Below the pieces are notes generated by a model that did not search any database, was not told the DNA's origin, and saw only the letters and a list, made by a program, of their open reading frames with translations. The position numbers and the translations under genes are program-made. A stretch of 40,913 nucleotides of DNA from Bin87 sp034428455 (GTDB taxonomy: Bacteria; Chloroflexota; Dehalococcoidia; Lucifugimonadales; UBA3495): contig DAOUHZ010000168.1 of NCBI GenBank assembly GCA_034428455.1, positions 1 to 40,913 on the forward strand. The letters are read 5' to 3'. Shown piece after piece: positions 1 through 9,200 of the stretch. Within the stretch, counting starts at the first letter, position 1, and every line of letters begins with the position of its first letter.

Positions 1-28
1 TTGCCCCCGTGCGGCAATCAGGCTATCT

Positions 29-74
29 TCCTCCAATCCCGTAGGTAGTGTACACCCTGCGCCTGTGTTGTCAA
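29..74 (-). promoter_or_regulatory. Putative sigma70 promoter and SD reading out of the left edge
   Basis: Read on the minus strand, a consensus -35 TTGACA (74-69) and a -10 TACACT (52-47) are separated by 16 bases. A GGAGGA Shine-Dalgarno-like stretch (34-29) follows, so a gene probably begins at or just beyond the window edge. The TGA stop of the truncated GNAT gene lies inside the -35 hexamer. Confidence 0.5.
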
Positions 75-457
75 GGGATAGTTACCAAAGCGTGGCTCAA
101 CAGCAGGAACTTGCTTTCGGTGTTGACGGCCGTTCGCTGGTACGCAGTGCCGTACCACGTCATGCCTATCTCCAGCGCCCGGTTGGGACGATCGACGTCC
201 AGGTAACCGGTCGAGCCCACCGCTCTACCCTCCGCCTGGTGGACGACGGCGAACTGGACACGTCCCTCCGTATCGTTCCGTGCCATACACGACTCCACCC
301 ATTGCTTGACGTCGTCCAGGCTTGTAAAGGCGGGCCTGGAGGAAAATCGCCATATCGTTTCGTCGGTTCCCACCCGGAACAGGTCTTCAGCGTGCTGTGG
401 TCCGATGGGTTCCAGGCGAACGTGTTTGCCGTGGAGAGTGACGGGTTGCGGGTCCAT
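71..457 (-). CDS. C-terminally truncated GNAT N-acetyltransferase (RimJ/RimL type)
   Basis: The 128-residue product starts like RimJ/RimL-family acetyltransferases, which transfer acetyl from acetyl-CoA to amino groups. It has the early strand around LHGKHVRLEPI, a central QFAVVHQAEGRAVGSTGYLDV strand pair and EIGMTWYGTAYQRTAVNTE, which precedes the acetyl-CoA loop in this family. Relatives continue for about 60 more residues, including the strand and helix that complete the acetyl-CoA pocket. Here the frame stops at VTIP, and the stop codon is embedded in an outward promoter. The start is an ATG preceded by GAGGAAATCTC, a good ribosome site. It lies 63 bases downstream of the MFS gene on the same strand. 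It is probably a remnant or inactive; a functional short form cannot be excluded. Confidence 0.65.
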   Translation of the reverse strand: MDPQPVTLHGKHVRLEPIGPQHAEDLFRVGTDETIWRFSSRPAFTSLDDVKQWVESCMARNDTEGRVQFAVVHQAEGRAVGSTGYLDVDRPNRALEIGMTWYGTAYQRTAVNTESKFLLLSHALVTIP

Positions 458-520
458 GAGATTTCCTCGCCGGTGGGTGGTGGTCGATGTGCAAGTGCGC
501 CGGGCGCGATTCGTCGTCGG

Positions 521-1870
521 TCAGTTTCCATCTCCGCCCAACGGTGACGGTGCCGGAGTTCGGGCTTCCGTTCCGATCCATCTTCTGCGCGTGCTGGCCG
601 GCGGGTTGGGCCGAGTTGCGAACAGAAAAGCCACGGCGCTAACCAGATACAACGGCGTGAAAACCGCGAGCACCCAGTAGTAGCTGCCCGTCCGGTCGAA
701 GACCAACCCCGATGCGTAGGGAGAAATGAACATCCCCACGTTCATGAACAGGCTCATGAACCCCATCAGGGTCGCGAACCGGGCGCGGCCGTAGTAGTCA
801 GACAGCATCAGCCAGTTCACCGACGTGATCCCTTCGACGATGGCGATACCGACCACGAAGAGGAGCAGGCCGATCAGCCCCGGCCCGATCCACAAACCGC
901 CCATGCCAATAGCGCCGATAACCATGCCGATGGCCAGGAGCACGTTGCCGCGGAACTTATCTGAGGTGACTCCCATGATGAACCGCAGGGGTATCCCCAG
1001 GAAGAACATGGCCGCGACCCAAACCGCCGCCTCATTCTCGGAAATGCCCCGCACCGCCATAATGGGAAAAACGTGCACCAGCATCCCATTGGTAACGGAC
1101 ACGCGCAATATCGCGCCCACCATGATGAACCAGTAGGTGCGCGTTTGGATCGCCTCGCGAAACGAAAAGCTGGAGTCTCCTGAACTCCGGTGCCCTCGAC
1201 CACCGGAACCGGTTCCGGTACCGGCATCCTCGGGGATGTCTCCGTCGGGCAGCAAGCCCATGTCCTCGGGACGACTGCGTATGAAAAATGCCGCGGGCAG
1301 CGTCATCGCTACGATGAAAACCCCGGTCCAGAGGAGCGTGTCCCTCCATCCTATCTGTTGAATCCCGAAGTTCAGGAGGAGCACCACGAAAGCGCCGCCA
1401 CCCGCGAACGCAGTCATCAGTGTAGACATCGCCACTGAACGCCGGCGTATGAACCATTGGTTAACCGCCGCCATCAGGGTTTGGCCGAACCCAGCGCTTT
1501 TTCCCAGAGAAATGATCCCGGAGAACAGAATGAGCAGTTCCCAATAGCTGTCAGCCCTGGACAGCAAAATTGTCCCAATGCCGGTCATCAAGCCGCCGGC
1601 CAGGATCATCGGCCTTGCGCCATATCGGTCAACGGCCCAACCTACCAGCGGGCCGCCGGCGCTGCCTTCCGCCCGCGCGAGGCTGAACACCAACGACATC
1701 TGCGCGGAGGTCAGGCCCAACTCAGTCCTGATGGGTACAAAAAATCTCGGGAACCCCTGGGATATCGACCCGTTCCCGAACATGCCCAACAATGACGAAA
1801 CGACGACGACCCACCAGCCATAGAAGACGCGAGGCCGTCGTCGCTGCATTTCACCTTCTGTATCTGTCAC
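521..1870 (-). CDS. MFS transporter (OFA / monocarboxylate-porter-like)
   Basis: A 449-residue, 12-helix major facilitator. The N-terminus has the FYGWWVVVVSSLLGMF first helix typical of oxalate/formate-antiporter-like and monocarboxylate-porter-like MFS proteins. The loop 2-3 signature is GWAVDRYGARPMIL, and the second half repeats it as GVTSDKFRGNVLL. A hydrophilic glycine-rich loop near residues 210-235 separates the two six-helix halves. It probably moves a small organic anion in or out, but the substrate cannot be read from the sequence. The start shown is a GTG without an obvious ribosome site; an in-frame ATG at 1849 preceded by AAGGTGA is an alternative. It follows the small HAD gene on the same strand after about 80 bases and precedes the truncated GNAT gene. 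Confidence 0.85.
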   Translation of the reverse strand: MTDTEGEMQRRRPRVFYGWWVVVVSSLLGMFGNGSISQGFPRFFVPIRTELGLTSAQMSLVFSLARAEGSAGGPLVGWAVDRYGARPMILAGGLMTGIGTILLSRADSYWELLILFSGIISLGKSAGFGQTLMAAVNQWFIRRRSVAMSTLMTAFAGGGAFVVLLLNFGIQQIGWRDTLLWTGVFIVAMTLPAAFFIRSRPEDMGLLPDGDIPEDAGTGTGSGGRGHRSSGDSSFSFREAIQTRTYWFIMVGAILRVSVTNGMLVHVFPIMAVRGISENEAAVWVAAMFFLGIPLRFIMGVTSDKFRGNVLLAIGMVIGAIGMGGLWIGPGLIGLLLFVVGIAIVEGITSVNWLMLSDYYGRARFATLMGFMSLFMNVGMFISPYASGLVFDRTGSYYWVLAVFTPLYLVSAVAFLFATRPNPPASTRRRWIGTEARTPAPSPLGGDGN

Positions 1871-1951
1871 AGCGAACGTCTATGTTGAGGCGCCTGCGTT
1901 AAGGTCGGATGCGTGCCTTCGCTTACCAGTTTTGGTGGACACATTCTTGCG

Positions 1952-2305
1952 TCAGCCATCTGGCAGGAACCACGGCTGTGCCGCCGCCTCGTCCGGCCAC
2001 AGGAATTCAAACCCGTTCCGCAGTGCGTTTTGCCGGTCCAGGTCCTCTCGATCACCGATATGGTAGTAGGCGTCGGCGTCGAAGCCAGACTTGACCTCAG
2101 ACAAAAGGTGCTTGGCAACGGTGAAATCCACGGTGATCTCGTGCTCTTCCCACATAGACCGCTGGCTGCTGGGCGGCCGGTCTGAGCAACTGCCGATGAG
2201 GAAACCCTTATCCTGGACGATTTTCACCATATCCATGGTCAGTGGGCCCGGCGGGTCTCCCACTTCCAAAGTGCCGTCGATGTCAAAACTGATGAGAATA
2301 GCCAT
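1952..2305 (-). CDS. Small HAD-superfamily hydrolase-like protein
   Basis: A 117-residue protein with HAD motif I FDIDGTLE at residues 7-14 (nucleophile Asp8, acid/base Asp10), a motif II-like serine in GSCSDRP, and motif IV IGDREDLDRQNA near residues 87-98. This is a minimal HAD core without a cap domain, as in short phosphatases. The C-terminus (FLWPDEAAAQPWF) is specific to this protein and not diagnostic. The ATG is preceded by CAACAGGAGACCC, a good ribosome site. A strong terminator lies between it and the upstream thiolase-like gene, so it probably has its own promoter or depends on read-through. The substrate is unknown. Confidence 0.75.
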   Translation of the reverse strand: MAILISFDIDGTLEVGDPPGPLTMDMVKIVQDKGFLIGSCSDRPPSSQRSMWEEHEITVDFTVAKHLLSEVKSGFDADAYYHIGDREDLDRQNALRNGFEFLWPDEAAAQPWFLPDG

Positions 2306-2342
2306 GGGTCTCCTGTTGTGATTCGTCTGACGCTCAAACCCG

Positions 2343-2372
2343 AAAATTGGGCGACCCCGTGAGGTCGCCCAA
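2343..2372 (-). terminator. Rho-independent terminator after the thiolase-like gene
   Basis: A perfect 10-bp stem (2347-2356 with 2363-2372) with a 6-base loop. On the minus strand it is followed by TTTT and lies directly after the stop of the thiolase-like gene. Confidence 0.75.
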
Positions 2373-2404
2373 AGCGACGATGTTGCCTCGGTGTGCAGTG
2401 CGGG

Positions 2405-3736
2405 CTAGTCCGGCGTCGCGCTCCAAACCGTAAAATTACCGCCAAAAGGCATTGGTCCACCTGAAACGGCGACTTCCGGCTTCACCCCGGTCAATGCCCG
2501 CGCGCCGGCTCTGCCCTGGATCTGCTGCATGCAATCGGTGTGCATCCAGAACCGGCTCCGGCCGCTGCCGATGTTGCCGCCGCTGGCCAGAATGGGGTTC
2601 GGTCCCTCGATGCTGATATCCGTCTGGTAGAAGTCCAACGCATCGCCCGGTTGCATTCCGCGATAACGCAGACCCTCGATGTGGAACTGGTGGAACTGTG
2701 CGAATCCGTCGTACATGTTCTCAAACGACAGGTCGTCCGCGGTGATGCCGGCTCCCTCGTAGATCTTGCGTCCGGTAGTAGCGGTCTCTATTTCCACTTC
2801 TTCCAGCGTCGGCGTGATGCTGCGCGCCACACCGCGACTTGAGGCGTGGTTAAGGATGTAAACCGGCTTCTGGGCCATATCCTGCGCACGGTCCGCCGTG
2901 GTGAACAGGTAGGCTGCGGCGACCATGATCGGTATGTCGTTGTCGAAGAGGTTCGCCGGCTTGGCGATCCACCGCGAGGAAAGGTAGTCTTCGGGCGTCA
3001 ACTGCTCCGGGCGATGCTGCGCCCAATAGCCTTCGGGGAACAGGAGGCCGTTCCGCCGGGAGTTCTGCATGAACGGCGCCATCATGTCGTGGTGTTTGCC
3101 GTACTTGGTGCAGTATTGCGCAAACTGCAAAGCCGTCCCGTAGCAACCAGGGGCACCCCAAAGCGTGCGGCCCGGGCTTATGGCGAAACTGCCCGGTACC
3201 TCGTTGGCGGCGCTGATGCCACCATGGTTATATCGACCTTCGAGGTTGTGCCAGCCCTTCAAAACCAGGCAGTTGGTGGCGAGGCCATCGCCCACGGCCT
3301 GCGCAGCAACCACTATCGCTGCGGACATGCAGCCTGGCGCATACATGGTGAACTTGACGTTCGTCAGCTCAGGCATGTTTTTGAGGATCCATTCGGCGCT
3401 CAGCTGACCGACACCGTCCAGAGGATCGTCGGTCTGATTGAATGCGTTGACCACGTCCATGGGCACAGGCTGATCTTCGGGCCAGTGCGCTCCGGTGGTG
3501 GTTACGGGGACCATCACAATACCGTCGACCTGGTCCGGCGGCACCGCAGCGTCAGCAATCGCTGCCCGCAAGGCCCCTATGCTGAGGGCTCCCACCGACG
3601 TTTCGGCCCGGCCGTCCCAACGGCGGGCGGTGGGAGAATGTCCGATACCCACGGCGGCTACCTTGCCCCGGTGTTCCCAAATTCCCAAGCCTTCGGTGGA
3701 ACGATACATAGATTCGGGAGCCATCTGGGTGGTCAT
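2405..3736 (-). CDS. Thiolase-fold lipid-transfer protein (SCP-X/Ltp2-like)
   Basis: A 443-residue thiolase superfamily protein of the acetyl-CoA acetyltransferase/lipid-transfer class. The N-terminal thiolase half includes APGCMSAA with Cys136 at the nucleophile region. The C-terminal half has MYDGF (342-345 YDGF) where thiolases have a Cys-containing motif, and ASGGNIGSGRSRFW where they have GGxxxxGHP. The GHP histidine is therefore absent. In steroid side-chain degradation, Ltp2-type proteins with such losses act as retro-aldolases together with a DUF35 partner, and a DUF35 gene lies 82 bases upstream here. A carbon-carbon lyase acting on an acyl-CoA is thus at least as likely as a classical thiolase. 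The ATG follows AAGGAGTTTGTT, a strong ribosome site. A terminator closes the unit. Confidence 0.85.
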   Translation of the reverse strand: MTTQMAPESMYRSTEGLGIWEHRGKVAAVGIGHSPTARRWDGRAETSVGALSIGALRAAIADAAVPPDQVDGIVMVPVTTTGAHWPEDQPVPMDVVNAFNQTDDPLDGVGQLSAEWILKNMPELTNVKFTMYAPGCMSAAIVVAAQAVGDGLATNCLVLKGWHNLEGRYNHGGISAANEVPGSFAISPGRTLWGAPGCYGTALQFAQYCTKYGKHHDMMAPFMQNSRRNGLLFPEGYWAQHRPEQLTPEDYLSSRWIAKPANLFDNDIPIMVAAAYLFTTADRAQDMAQKPVYILNHASSRGVARSITPTLEEVEIETATTGRKIYEGAGITADDLSFENMYDGFAQFHQFHIEGLRYRGMQPGDALDFYQTDISIEGPNPILASGGNIGSGRSRFWMHTDCMQQIQGRAGARALTGVKPEVAVSGGPMPFGGNFTVWSATPD

Positions 3737-3818
3737 AACAAACTCCTTGAGGATGCCGCATGCAGCCTGACGCTAGGGTCAGGCCGCCTGGTTGTTTTGG
3801 TGGAACGGTTTCAGAGGG

Positions 3819-4229
3819 TCAGGGCACAATTTCCCATTCCGGGACTTTTTGGCCGTTAGCCGTGGCTTCAAATATCACCCGCACGCTGGCGCCCACCGGA
3901 ACTTCATCCGGCGCGGTTCCCGGCAGATGTGAATACATCAACAAGCCGGGATCCTCGTCCAGCATGATTACTGCCAAGTTGAAAGGGAGGTCCTCTTTCA
4001 GGGAGGCCACGGGGCAGTCATACACCACGCAGTAGTTGTAGATTTTCCCTCGGCCGCTTACTTCCCGCCATTCCACGTCGTCGGGCGAACAGCCCAATTC
4101 CGAGGCGGGCTTGGGCGGAAAGTACAAACGGTCAGATCCCTTGCAAGCCTGGACTACAAGTCGTCCTTCGTTAGCGGCTTCGAAGAATGGCCTGGTCAGA
4201 TCGTCAGGCACCACACCCTGCTTAACCAT
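3819..4229 (-). CDS. DUF35 OB-fold protein, partner of the thiolase-like protein
   Basis: A 136-residue protein with an N-terminal helix (DDLTRPFFEAANEGRLVVQ), a short Zn-ribbon-like segment and a C-terminal OB fold (GRGKIYNYCVVYDCPV through PVGASVRVIFE). DUF35 proteins bind acyl-CoA and form complexes with thiolase-like proteins such as Ltp2, which matches the next gene. The ribbon normally has four cysteines. Here only two remain (in QACKGSD and ELGCSPDD), so zinc is probably not bound in the usual way. I chose the ATG at 4229 because GAGGAG sits five bases upstream; a GTG four codons earlier is possible. It is the first gene of a two-gene unit with the thiolase-like gene. Confidence 0.85.
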   Translation of the reverse strand: MVKQGVVPDDLTRPFFEAANEGRLVVQACKGSDRLYFPPKPASELGCSPDDVEWREVSGRGKIYNYCVVYDCPVASLKEDLPFNLAVIMLDEDPGLLMYSHLPGTAPDEVPVGASVRVIFEATANGQKVPEWEIVP

Positions 4230-4306
4230 ATGTCTCCTCACGCGATGCGGATTTCCCGCGCTAAAGCCGGGAAACCGATCAAAAAGATGGGAATTTGGTA
4301 TGCGAA

Positions 4307-4336
4307 AGAATATGCGTCAATCAAGCACGATGTCAA
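4307..4336 (-). promoter_or_regulatory. Putative promoter of the DUF35-thiolase unit
   Basis: A consensus -35 TTGACA (4336-4331), an 18-base spacer and a -10 TATTCT (4312-4307) on the minus strand, about 75 bases upstream of the DUF35 start. Confidence 0.5.
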
Positions 4337-4341
4337 GCAGA

Positions 4342-4363
4342 GCGCCCGTCAACTCACGGGCGC
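4342..4363 (-). terminator. Hairpin over the adaptor-gene stop codon (weak terminator)
   Basis: An 8-bp perfect GC-rich stem (GCGCCCGT with ACGGGCGC) and a 6-base loop containing part of the stop codon of the RND adaptor gene. No T-run follows, so intrinsic termination is uncertain. Confidence 0.3.
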
Positions 4364-6198
4364 ACCGTAGTGGTGACCAAGCCCGGATTAGCGGGGATAG
4401 TAACCCCGGAAGGGACGACGACGGCAAACTCCACCGGAAAACTGATTACGCCCCGCTCGGTCTTGGCATGCGGCGAAATTTCCCGTACTTGCGCTTCCAA
4501 TTCAACGTCGGGCAGGGCTGCCACCGTCACCGACCCGAGTGTGCCGACCTCGATGCGCTCCACGTTGTTGGCTTCCACCAAGCCTCGAATGGAGATGTTA
4601 GTTGGGTCGACCAGTTGGATGACGCGGGCATCCACGGTAATGACGTCTTCTTCTTTTACCGTCACCAGGCGTACCATTCCAGAGAACGGCGCACGCAAGT
4701 ACGAGCGTTCCAAGTCTTCCACGATCTCGTCGTAATCGGATTTAGCGTTGGCCAGATTGGCCTGGGTCAGTGCAACAGCAGCGGCATCCGGCCCGGCAGC
4801 GAGTTCGTCTCTGGCCTCTCGGGCCGTCACGATCTGTTGGTTCATATCCGTCAGCACGGCCTGGTCGATACCTTCTTCGAGCCGGGCCAGCCTTGACTCA
4901 GCGGCCTCAAGGGCGAGACGGGCGCTTTCGACACCGGCTTCCAGGCTCGCAAGTTTCAATTGGTCGATGCCCTGCTCCAACTCAGCCAGGTCTCGGTCGG
5001 CTCGTTCCAGCGTTTCCCGCGCCACCAGCACATTGGCTTCAAGCCGGTCCAGTTCGGTTTGGTCCGGGCCGACCAATTCGTCTCGCAGCTCCCGATTCAA
5101 TCTCTCCAACTCTAATTCGAGCCTGGCCACCGTGGCCTCCGCCCCGGCACGGTCGAATTCTTTAGGCCCTTCCTCCAAATCGGCCAACTCGGTCTCCCGA
5201 AACTCAACCTCCCTCCTGGCGGAGTCGACTGTGGCCTGCAAGGCTTCAAACTGCACCACGTCAAAGTTTCGGCCGTCTTCCAGGCTGTTGAAGCGCCCTT
5301 CAATCACCATTACATGGAACGCATCGAATTCTTCCTCCGCTTGTTCCAGGGTGGATTCGGCCGCCGCCAATCTGACACGGGCCAATGCCAGTTTTTGGGC
5401 ATGATCCACGTCGAAGTCCCTCAGCGCATCCCGCGCCTGGTCGAGATCATTTTCGGTCTTGGCTATCAGGGATTCGAGCGCGGCTACCGCTTCGTTGTGC
5501 AGTGGCAGAAAATCGGTGACCGCGTCCTGAGCATTGTTCAATCTCGCTCGAGCTTCCGAGCGTCGCGCCACCGCGGCGACAAAGCTTTCCCCGTGCATGT
5601 CGGCAAAATCCGACACGGCATCTTCTGCTTGGTCCAGCGCAAACTTTGCGTCTGCAACCGCTTTTCGCGCGGCTCCCAGATCCACGTCGTACTGGAGGAG
5701 GTAATCCTCCAGATTGTCTTGCCCCATCTGCAGCCTCAATTCCGCTTTGGCCAAGCTTCCCTCTGCCTCGGCCCGAACCAACGGATCAGATGACTCCAAT
5801 CCCAACACCCGGTCCAGATCATCCTGAAGCTTGTCGATTTGGTAGAGGCTTTGCGACTCGGCGTATCGCAAATCTCTGATGGTTTCGGAATCCACAGTTG
5901 CCAGTACGTCTCCGGCGGACACCATGTCGCCGACGGCAACGTTGATTTCTCCGACCTCGCCGGAAATTTCGAACGCGAGATCCACACTCTTTCCAAAGAT
6001 CAACTGGCTGGGCACGTCGAATCCTCGGGCCTCCGTTGGGGCGGACGGTCTCGACGCAGCGTTTCGTGACGGCTCGGTGGTTTCATCGGAAGACTGCCCA
6101 CACGCGGAGAAGATCAGCGCAAATACTCCGAGCATCAACAAAGAAAGGACTATCCATCGGTGGGATGCTGACCGGCAGCAATTTCGCATCAAACGCAA
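4354..6198 (-). CDS. RND/HlyD-type periplasmic adaptor lipoprotein with extra-long coiled coil
   Basis: A 614-residue membrane-fusion protein, the adaptor of the RND pump encoded just upstream. The N-terminus has a basic start, a hydrophobic stretch and a lipobox ending FSAC, so it is a predicted lipoprotein. A first biotinyl-lipoyl half (GEVGEINVAVGDMVSAGDVL, near residues 78-97) is followed by about 380 residues of alternating Asp/Glu/Arg/Leu heptads that form a very long coiled coil. The second lipoyl half (YLRAPFSGMVRLV) and a beta-barrel region follow. Typical RND adaptors are 350-450 residues, so the coiled coil is roughly doubled. The start is a TTG seven bases after GGAGGT; an ATG three codons later is the alternative. 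It lies 45 bases after the pump gene, surely co-transcribed. Confidence 0.85.
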   Translation of the reverse strand: MRLMRNCCRSASHRWIVLSLLMLGVFALIFSACGQSSDETTEPSRNAASRPSAPTEARGFDVPSQLIFGKSVDLAFEISGEVGEINVAVGDMVSAGDVLATVDSETIRDLRYAESQSLYQIDKLQDDLDRVLGLESSDPLVRAEAEGSLAKAELRLQMGQDNLEDYLLQYDVDLGAARKAVADAKFALDQAEDAVSDFADMHGESFVAAVARRSEARARLNNAQDAVTDFLPLHNEAVAALESLIAKTENDLDQARDALRDFDVDHAQKLALARVRLAAAESTLEQAEEEFDAFHVMVIEGRFNSLEDGRNFDVVQFEALQATVDSARREVEFRETELADLEEGPKEFDRAGAEATVARLELELERLNRELRDELVGPDQTELDRLEANVLVARETLERADRDLAELEQGIDQLKLASLEAGVESARLALEAAESRLARLEEGIDQAVLTDMNQQIVTAREARDELAAGPDAAAVALTQANLANAKSDYDEIVEDLERSYLRAPFSGMVRLVTVKEEDVITVDARVIQLVDPTNISIRGLVEANNVERIEVGTLGSVTVAALPDVELEAQVREISPHAKTERGVISFPVEFAVVVPSGVTIPANPGLVTTTVRP

Positions 6199-6243
6199 GG
6201 GAGCACCTCCATGGGGCGGCGTGGTTTCTGAATGAAACGCCGC

Positions 6244-9200
6244 CTACGACCCACCCACCTGGGCAGCCGGTCTACGGGTCAGCCGCCGGACCGCGGACGA
6301 CCAGGCTCCAGGTATCGCGTCATGCAACAGCATGTAGGTCACCGGCACTGCGACCAGCGTGAGGAATGTCGAGCTGATCAGTCCGCCGATGACTACGGTG
6401 GCCAATTCTGCGCCGACCAGTCCGCTGGTATCGCTGAACGCCAGAGGAAGCAGGGCGAGTATAGTTGTAAAAGCGGTCATCAAAATCGGACGCAGTCGTG
6501 TGCGGCCTGAAAGAATCATGGCATCCAACGCGCTGAGGCCTTGGGATCGCAGTTGCGCAACGAAGGTAATCAATACAATGGCATTGGTCACCACGATACC
6601 GATGAGGAACAGGAACCCCATCAACGAAGGAAGACTCAATGCCCGCCCCGTCACCGTCAAAGCAATCAGCGCTCCGACCACCGCCAGCGGCATGCTCAGG
6701 ACCACGATGAAAGGATCACGCAGGGAACCAAGGGTTGCCACCATCACCAGGTAGACCAACGCCAGACCGATAATCATCGCCAGGTAGACGTTGTTGAACT
6801 GTTCCTGGATATCGCTGGCGAAACCTCCCTGGAGGATCTCGACGCCGGCGGGCAGGTCTGTATTTTCAATGATTCTGTCGATTCGGGAGCTGATGGCTTG
6901 CGGATCGTTGCCCAGAAACTCTCCCATGATCGTGACGGAACGGTTACCGTCGTAATGGGTGACGAGTGACGGACCCACAGTAGTACTGGCGTCTGCAATT
7001 GAACCCAGCGTGGTCGTGCCCAGGGGTCCGCCAATGGACAGGTTCTGCAGCTCCGCAAGCTCGTCAACTCGTTCTTCAGGACCGCGCACCACCACGTCGT
7101 ACGTTTCCCCGAGGAGGCCGACGTTGGCCGCGTCAACTCCGTAGACCCAGGTTCGAACCTGTGCCGCTACCGCCGCGGCGGTGAGCCCGTAACGTCTCGC
7201 TGCGGAGGCATCAACCTCAAATGTTAACTCTTCGCTTTCGTCGCTCAAGTTTGTCTTCAGGTTGACGACGCCTTCTATCGGTCGGATCCGATCCACCAGA
7301 TCCTGGGCCACACGACGCACGCGACTGAAGTCGCTGCCTGTGACTGCTATTTCAATGCCTGGCTGTGGTGGCCCTGCCGAATCAACGAACAGTTGGACAT
7401 CGACGTCTTCCTTTTGTGGCAGCTCCGCGCGCAGTTGTTCATCGAAGCCCTGCGGGACGGAATCGGACAGGGCAATAAAGAAACCGGCTACGTCGAAGCC
7501 AGTCTCGCCCAGCCCGGGGCCAAAGTCCTGGCTGGTTGAACCCAAGGTCGCCTGATAGGACGCGATGTAACCGGCGTCCACGTGGCCGTCCAGTATCGTT
7601 TCGACTTCCCGAACCTCGCGATGGATGGCTGTAGCCCCAGTATTTTCAGGCATGGTGATGTCTATTCGCATCGACTCCGCTTCACCGGACGAAAACAGCG
7701 TGATCGGCAGCATGATAATCAGCGGCAGCGTGGCTCCGACCGCGGCGATACAGCCCAGGACGGTAAGCAGCGGATGGTTGAGAGCCCAGGTCAGTATGGG
7801 GGTGTAAATGCGCTGCAGCCACGTATCCTGCGACACGGAATCGTCGTCGTCCGCCATATCGCCGGGACGCAGCAGCAACGAGGCCAGAACGGGAACGGCA
7901 GTCAGCGCGATAAATGTTGACGCAAGCAGCGAAACGCACACGGTTTGCGCGAACGGAAGGAAAAACTCGCCCACGATACCAGGGATAAATCCCAAGGGAA
8001 GGAACACCGCAACGGTGGTCAAGGTGGAAGCGAGAATAGCGGGACCGACTTCGCGTGTGCCGCGAATGGCTGCGGTCAACCCGGGGTCATCACCCAGCGG
8101 AGTCAGGCGATAGGCGGTGAACTCCACCCCCTGCATCGGGTAACGAGTGGCTCCGGCCTGAACATGGCGGTAGACATTTTCCAGGACCACGATGCTGTCA
8201 TCGACGATTCGCCCCACTGCAATCGCCAAGCCGGCCAGGCTCATGAAATTAAGCGTCCAATCCATCACGGCCATGACCAGTATGGTGATCATGATGCTCA
8301 GCGGGATCGAAATCGCGATGATCACCGTGGGTCGGAGGGTTTGCAATATTCCCCTGATTACCGTCGGCCGCAATTGGAGCAGGAAAAGGAAGATGGCAAT
8401 CACCGCAATTGCGAAGCCCAAACCACCCTGACCGACCACGCTGGTGAGCTGCTCCTCAAGCTCGGGACCATCGTTATAGAGGACATCAACCCGCACGTCC
8501 GCCGGCAGCTCCAGGTTCTGGATGATGCCGAGCAGCTCCTGGGTCACTTCAATCGTGTTTCCTTCTGGGAGTTGGAGCACCTGGAGCGAGATGCTCGGCT
8601 GTCCGTTGGTGCGGGAAACCGTGGCGGCCTTCGGGGTGTCCACACGGACCGTTGCCACGTCGGACAACATGATCGGAGTGCCGCCGTCGTCCGTCGGTGT
8701 GCCTCCAATCGGACTGAACGCAGCGTGGCGATAATCAACTGGCAGATCGCGAATGGAATCGAGATCGCTATAACCACGGTAGGTGCGCAAACCGATGGAA
8801 TGGTCACCGTTGTCCAGAGAACCTGCGTTGAGGTCAACGGAATTCCCCGACACCGCGTTCACCACATCCTGGATGGCCAGCCCGTGTTCGTCACTGCGAG
8901 ACGGATCAACTATCACCGAAACGCGCTCTTCGACGCCACCCTCCACGTTCACGTCGTACACGCCATCCACCGCTTCCAAACGCGGGAGAATTTCGTCATC
9001 CACGATGCGCTGCAGGGCGGGAATGTCCCGTTCTCCGCTGACGCTCAACCACATGATGGGGAAAATGTCGGAAGTCAGCCGCAGAACGAACGGCTCCCCA
9101 GCCTCTTCGCGGAGTTGGAGCCCGTTCACCCGGCTGCGGATTTCTTCCTCTGCCGATTCCACATCCGCGCCGGGCGTGAAATTCGCCGTTACCAGCGACA

